Shown here: piece by piece, positions 61,143 to 64,000 of the stretch
How positions within the stretch are numbered: the stretch's first letter is position 1
How the letters are laid out: the number at the start of each line of letters is the position of its first letter
Assembly (NCBI RefSeq): GCF_014837295.1
Contig: NZ_JACYHB010000010.1
Coordinates: 91,424-155,423, forward strand
DNA length: 64,000 bases
Direction: 5' to 3'
Source of the DNA: Cellulosimicrobium arenosum
GTDB lineage: Bacteria; Actinomycetota; Actinomycetes; Actinomycetales; Cellulomonadaceae
The notes under the pieces: model-generated
The model's database searches: none
The model's input: the letters and a program-made list of their open reading frames with translations, nothing else
Told to the model about the DNA's origin: nothing
Translations under genes and position numbers: made by a program

Positions 61143-61580
61143 ATGACCGACATCCGAGCGGAGCGAGAACGCGCGGGCCTGACGCAGGCGCGCCTGGCCG
61201 AGCTCGTCGGCATCGCGGCATCCAACCTCTCGGCGTACGAGTCCGGGAAGCGGCATGCCTCCCCCGCGATGAACGAACGTATCCGTCGGGCGATGATTCG
61301 ACCGTCCGATCGGCTTCGTGCCCACCGGGACGACGTCCGAACGGTCATCGACCGGAACGGCGGGACCAACCCGCGGGTGTTCGGGTCCGTGGCTCGCGGT
61401 GATGACACCCCGGCAAGCGACCTCGACATCGTCGTCGACGTGCGCCCCGAGGACGCGTGGCGCTTCGTCTCCACCGCGCGCGAGCTGTCCGAGATGCTCG
61501 GCATTCACGTCGACCTCGTCACCGAGCGCGGGCTCCGTGCCAAGCACCGCGACATCCTCGACGAGGCCGTCCCATTGTGA
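61143..61580 (+). CDS. HTH-MNT fusion antitoxin (minimal nucleotidyltransferase)
   Basis: A 145-residue protein. Residues 1-60 are an XRE-type helix-turn-helix (AERERAGLTQARLAELVGIA, SNLSAYESGKRHASPAMNER). Residues 62-145 are a minimal nucleotidyltransferase: VFGSVARGDDTPASDLDIVV has the Gly-Ser and Asp-x-Asp motif, followed by LGIHVDLVTERGL with the third Asp. In HEPN/MNT modules the MNT protein neutralises the HEPN toxin, in studied cases by adding AMP to it. ATG 61143; the stop overlaps the toxin GTG by 4 bp. Confidence 0.92.
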   Translation: MTDIRAERERAGLTQARLAELVGIAASNLSAYESGKRHASPAMNERIRRAMIRPSDRLRAHRDDVRTVIDRNGGTNPRVFGSVARGDDTPASDLDIVVDVRPEDAWRFVSTARELSEMLGIHVDLVTERGLRAKHRDILDEAVPL

Positions 61581-61930
61581 ACACACGCACGCAGCGGTGG
61601 CTCCGCGACCTGATCGAGCACGCGCACACCGTCGCGCGGTTGGTCCGACGTGGCAAGGACGCCTACGACGCCGACGAGATGCTGCGCTACGCCGCCGAGG
61701 ACCTTCTGATCCGCCTCGGCGAGTGCGTCAGCAGGATCGACCGCGACGAACCTGCCTTCGTCGACGCCCACCCTGACTTCGAGCTGCGGCGACTCAAGGA
61801 TGCGCGCAACGTCATCGCGCACGGGTATGACATCGTCGACTACGAGCTGCTCTGGGCAGTCCTCTCGACGAACGTCCCGCAGGTCGCGGCCCGGCTCCGT
61901 TACCTGGTCGACAGCACCGGGACGTCATGA
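61577..61930 (+). CDS. HEPN-domain toxin (DUF86)
   Basis: A 117-residue all-helical protein beginning at GTG 61577, overlapping the antitoxin stop. The ribonuclease motif Arg-x4-His is in RRLKDARNVIAHGYDIVDYE (Arg-Asn-Val-Ile-Ala-His, then Gly-Tyr). Earlier helices read LRYAAEDLLIRLGECVSRID. HEPN proteins of this type cleave RNA when not inactivated; the Tyr after the His is the residue modified by MNT partners in studied systems. The pair is complete and looks functional. Confidence 0.92.
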   Translation: MNTRTQRWLRDLIEHAHTVARLVRRGKDAYDADEMLRYAAEDLLIRLGECVSRIDRDEPAFVDAHPDFELRRLKDARNVIAHGYDIVDYELLWAVLSTNVPQVAARLRYLVDSTGTS

Positions 61931-61955
61931 GCATCCCGCTCGCACGAGACGCACG

Positions 61956-62083
61956 CCACGACGCGCGAACTGCCCCAGAACCTAGCGAACCACCGCCGGG
62001 GAGGGAACCTCCCGTCCCGGCCTGTGGACAGAGCTCAGGCGACGTCCACCAAGTCCAGCGGTGTCAGGACCGCGATCTGCCAC
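61956..62083. repeat. 128-bp direct repeat, right copy
   Basis: Second copy of the repeat at 60953-61080. It contains the true 3' end (62035-62083) of the SnoaL-like gene and hairpin GGGAGG-GAA-CCTCCC at 61999-62013. Most mismatches between copies fall in the coding end. Confidence 0.93.
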
Positions 62084-62406
62084 ACCCCGCCCGTCTCGAC
62101 GAGCTGGTAGACGAACCGTTCCGTGGCGCCGTTGTCGTGGTGCCACGTCACGTCCGCCCAGACGCTGTGCGGCGCCTCTGCCACGACCTCGACGTCGGAC
62201 CGCGTGTCCGTCACGCCCTCGTACTGGCCGAACGCGGCACCGAAGAACTGTTCGGTCTGGGCCCGGTCGGACACCGCGACCGACTGCCCCGGGAACAGGA
62301 TCAGCGCCGGTACCGCGTACAGGTCGGCGATCGCCGCTGCATCGCGGTCCAACAACGCCCGGGCGTAGCGGTCGAAGAACGCGTGGGCCCTCTCACTCGT
62401 GCTCAT
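62035..62406 (-). CDS. SnoaL/NTF2-like protein
   Basis: A 123-residue NTF2-fold protein; ATG 62406 (MSTSERAHAFFDRYARALLD). It continues with AAAIADLYAVPALILFPGQS, QTEQFFGAAFGQYEGV and WADVTWHHDNGATERFVYQL, ending WQIAVLTPLDLVDVA. Unknown role. Its 3' end is the part duplicated in the left direct repeat, which shows it was next to the insertion point of the toxin-antitoxin segment. Confidence 0.8.
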   Translation of the reverse strand: MSTSERAHAFFDRYARALLDRDAAAIADLYAVPALILFPGQSVAVSDRAQTEQFFGAAFGQYEGVTDTRSDVEVVAEAPHSVWADVTWHHDNGATERFVYQLVETGGVWQIAVLTPLDLVDVA

Positions 62407-62529
62407 CCCTCGACCGTACCTACGGTCTCCGACGCGCGTACGTTCGGTGTCGGAGGGCAACCCGTCCGCACGACGGCCCGCGGCATCGCTGCCGTCGCCG
62501 ACACTCGGCGACCACCTTCCGCGTCTCGG

Positions 62530-63366
62530 TCAGCCCAGCGCGACCTCGACCCCCCCGGAGAACATCGAGTCGTGCAGCTCGATCGACGCCGGGGTGGCGT
62601 CGGCAGGGATGTCGAACACCACCACCCCGTCCACCGAGTTCCCCGGGTTGATGTCCGTCAGGAAGCTGTTCGAGTCATCCAGGTAGATCGCTGCGCTCCC
62701 GTCGTTCTCGTGGGTGCGACCCTCGGTGTCGGTGAGCTCCTGGCTGCTGCCGTCGAACAGCTGCGCCTCGTCACCGATGTTCTCCACCGTCATGTGCACC
62801 AGCACGTACTGCCCCTGCGCCTCCTGCGCGAGGAAGTCATCACCCACGCTGGCCACGCCCGTCTCGACCTCGGTCACCGTGAACTCGAATTTCCCGTCCC
62901 GCACCGCGTCCCCGACAACCGCCGCCGCGTCCGGCTTCTCGACCGGCTCCTCAGCCGCCGCCTCCTTGGCGGAATCCTCCGGCGCGGGCTCATCCGTCGC
63001 GTCCGCGTCGCTGCTCGAGGCAGAGCTGTTCGCGGAGTCCACGAAGACCGGGGCCTCGTCGGACCCGCCGGCGCTGGCGGTGCCGATCATGATTCCCAGT
63101 ACGAACGTCCCGGCACCGATGAACGTGGGCGCCTTCCAGTGCCGTTTGCGCTTCGGCGCGCCGGTGGGCGGCGCCGTCCAGCTACCGTTCGGGGCGTATC
63201 CCTGCGGCGGCATGGCGGCGTGCGGCACGGCACCGGGCGGCACCGTGGGCTGGGGCGCGTAGTGCGGTGCAGCGGCATACTGCGCTGCCGGTGGGTGCTG
63301 AGGTCCGGGCGGGTACTGCGGTCCCGGACCCTGCTGCGGCTGGGGCGGCGGCGCGAAGCTGCTCAT
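62530..63366 (-). CDS. Membrane protein with DUF4352-like domain
   Basis: A 278-residue protein. A cytoplasmic Pro/Gln/Tyr-rich N-terminus (1-72) precedes KRKRHWKAPTFIGAGTFVLG, the start of one membrane helix; then a Ser/Asp/Ala linker and a C-terminal immunoglobulin-like DUF4352 domain (GKFEFTVTEVETGVASVGDD, GQYVLVHMTVENIGDEAQLF, GVVVFDIPADATPASIELHD). Such domains are found on exported proteins of unknown role. ATG 63366. Confidence 0.88.
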   Translation of the reverse strand: MSSFAPPPQPQQGPGPQYPPGPQHPPAAQYAAAPHYAPQPTVPPGAVPHAAMPPQGYAPNGSWTAPPTGAPKRKRHWKAPTFIGAGTFVLGIMIGTASAGGSDEAPVFVDSANSSASSSDADATDEPAPEDSAKEAAAEEPVEKPDAAAVVGDAVRDGKFEFTVTEVETGVASVGDDFLAQEAQGQYVLVHMTVENIGDEAQLFDGSSQELTDTEGRTHENDGSAAIYLDDSNSFLTDINPGNSVDGVVVFDIPADATPASIELHDSMFSGGVEVALG

Positions 63367-63510
63367 GATCGTTCCCTACGTGTTGTCGCCGCTGCGCGAT
63401 GCCGCGCAGCCACCAGAAGGGACTGCGCACTCGATCGGCTATGACGCGACTTGGGTGCCTCGAGCACTTCGCTCGCGGGATCTCGTTCGACGAGGGCAGA
63501 TCGCACCACG

Positions 63511-63880
63511 TCAGCGTTTCGAGGCGCGGTATCCGGCGGCTTCCGCATCGCCCGCTGTGGCGAAGCACTCCTCCGGATCCGTGACGTCGTAGAACGCGCC
63601 GCTCGGCACGTGGTAGATCCACTCGCCCGACGACGAGTGGTTCCCCTTGACGGGGCACGCCCCGTCGCCGGCCGGTTGCGGACCCGGCGGTTCGACGACC
63701 ACGTCCTCGGCAGGAGAGTCAGCGACCGCTTCCTCCTCGGGCTCCACCACCACCGTGACCGGCAGACCCTCGGTGGGGCAGGAGGAGAGCACGTCGATCA
63801 TCGCCCCGCGTTCCGCCTCGGTCACCCAGAGGTCGTACTCGACCTTCACCGCGACCTGCCGTGCCAAGTACTCGGGTCTG
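63511..63880 (-). pseudogene. 3' part of a sunset-domain gene truncated by an insertion sequence
   Basis: The frame runs without a start into the IS end on the right (PEYLARQVAVKVEYDLWVTE), and only a poor TTG codon at 63867 could serve as a start, so the gene is read as cut. The C-terminus is a sunset domain: CPVKGNHSSSGEWIYHVP and YDVTDPEECFATAGDAEAAG. Before it is an acidic linker. The sunset domain is found at the ends of actinobacterial exported or membrane proteins. The rest of the gene should lie beyond the IS. Confidence 0.7.
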
Positions 63881-64000
63881 CCCCCGGTTTGGTTGACGAT
63901 CGGGGTGTGCGGTAGTCAGGCCGCGTCTGCGGTCCGGTAGATCATCTCAAACTCGACCGGGGTAAGTCTGCCGAGACGGCGTTGGCGTCGGCGACGGTTG
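63878..64000 (-). mobile_element. IS3-family insertion sequence, one end
   Basis: The end of an IS lies near 63878, where TGCCCCCGGTTTGGTTGAC looks like a terminal repeat, and transposase coding follows to the right edge. The element interrupts the sunset-domain gene. Extent and second terminal repeat lie outside the window. Confidence 0.7.
63916..64000 (-). CDS. IS3-family transposase OrfB, C-terminal end
   Basis: The last 27 codons on the minus strand read NRRRRQRRLGRLTPVEFEMI then YRTADAA and stop. The Arg-rich stretch followed by Leu-Gly-x-Leu-Thr-Pro-Val-Glu-Phe-Glu is the hallmark end of IS3-type OrfB DDE transposases. The rest is beyond the edge. Confidence 0.85.
   Translation of the reverse strand, partial: NRRRRQRRLGRLTPVEFEMIYRTADAA

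Noticed and set aside
63511..63867. The 118-residue reading from TTG as an intact gene
   Set aside because: TTG without ribosome site at the very edge of an IS end, while the frame stays open into the IS; truncation is a better explanation.

Overview
The window is about 73% G+C with GTG and ATG starts, many leaderless-looking starts, a mycothiol-era DinB protein, an Lsr2-type protein, LAxTG and LPxTG sorting signals and plant-polysaccharide enzymes. This fits an actinobacterium of the Micrococcales, most likely Cellulomonadaceae or Promicromonosporaceae (family level is inference). Nearly all of it is ordinary chromosome with short operons; the last 5 kb is accessory.

Layout. 1-7.5 kb: a partial flavin-dependent oxidoreductase diverging from a MarR regulator, then a six-gene Mrp Na+/H+ antiporter operon with an MrpA-MrpB fusion. 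7.5-10.3 kb: an unknown protein, dcd, YtxH-like and TM2 proteins, tRNA-Gly(CCC). 10.4-14.6 kb: an operon of GntR regulator, ADP-ribosylglycohydrolase-family hydrolase, NCS1 permease and PfkB kinase that looks like a modified-nucleoside import and salvage unit, similar in logic to E. coli yegTUVW. 14.7-18.2 kb: gluconate locus with FCD regulator, two paralogous gluconokinases and GntP permease. 18.3-21.2 kb: two secreted repeat proteins, one resembling a long chaplin with an LAxTG sorting signal. 21.3-35.7 kb: housekeeping and stress genes (VIT/ferritin-like, FKBP, a DNA-binding-domain-less Lsr2, DedA, RNase HI, AlkA-like glycosylase, FrnE-like DsbA, DinB, phosphatase, MOSC, methyltransferase, acyl-CoA ligase, NDH-2). 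35.8-48.3 kb: secreted M28 peptidase, exonuclease, lipoprotein plus OmpA-like pair, metallopeptidase, secreted phosphoesterase, LPATG-anchored protein. 49-57 kb: kynurenine-pathway remnant (kynU, an amidohydrolase, the 3' end of kynA), RNase Z-like protein, and a large unassigned S1-domain protein. 57-64 kb: GH43 glycosidase with two carbohydrate-binding domains, a lower-GC pair of surface proteins, an HTH-MNT/HEPN toxin-antitoxin pair between 128-bp direct repeats, and an IS3-type element that has cut into a sunset-domain gene at the right edge.

The most unusual signals are: (1) a family of four 59-bp palindromic elements, two of them between genes and two lying in frame inside the amidohydrolase gene; (2) one ~90-residue C-terminal domain shared by three unrelated secreted enzymes (peptidase, phosphoesterase, GH43); (3) a five-repeat chaplin-like surface protein; (4) the toxin-antitoxin insertion bounded by a duplicated gene end; (5) an Lsr2 protein consisting only of the dimerisation domain; and (6) a 58-codon Cys-containing peptide gene with a near-perfect ribosome binding site. 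All calls were made by reading the sequence; no database search was run.
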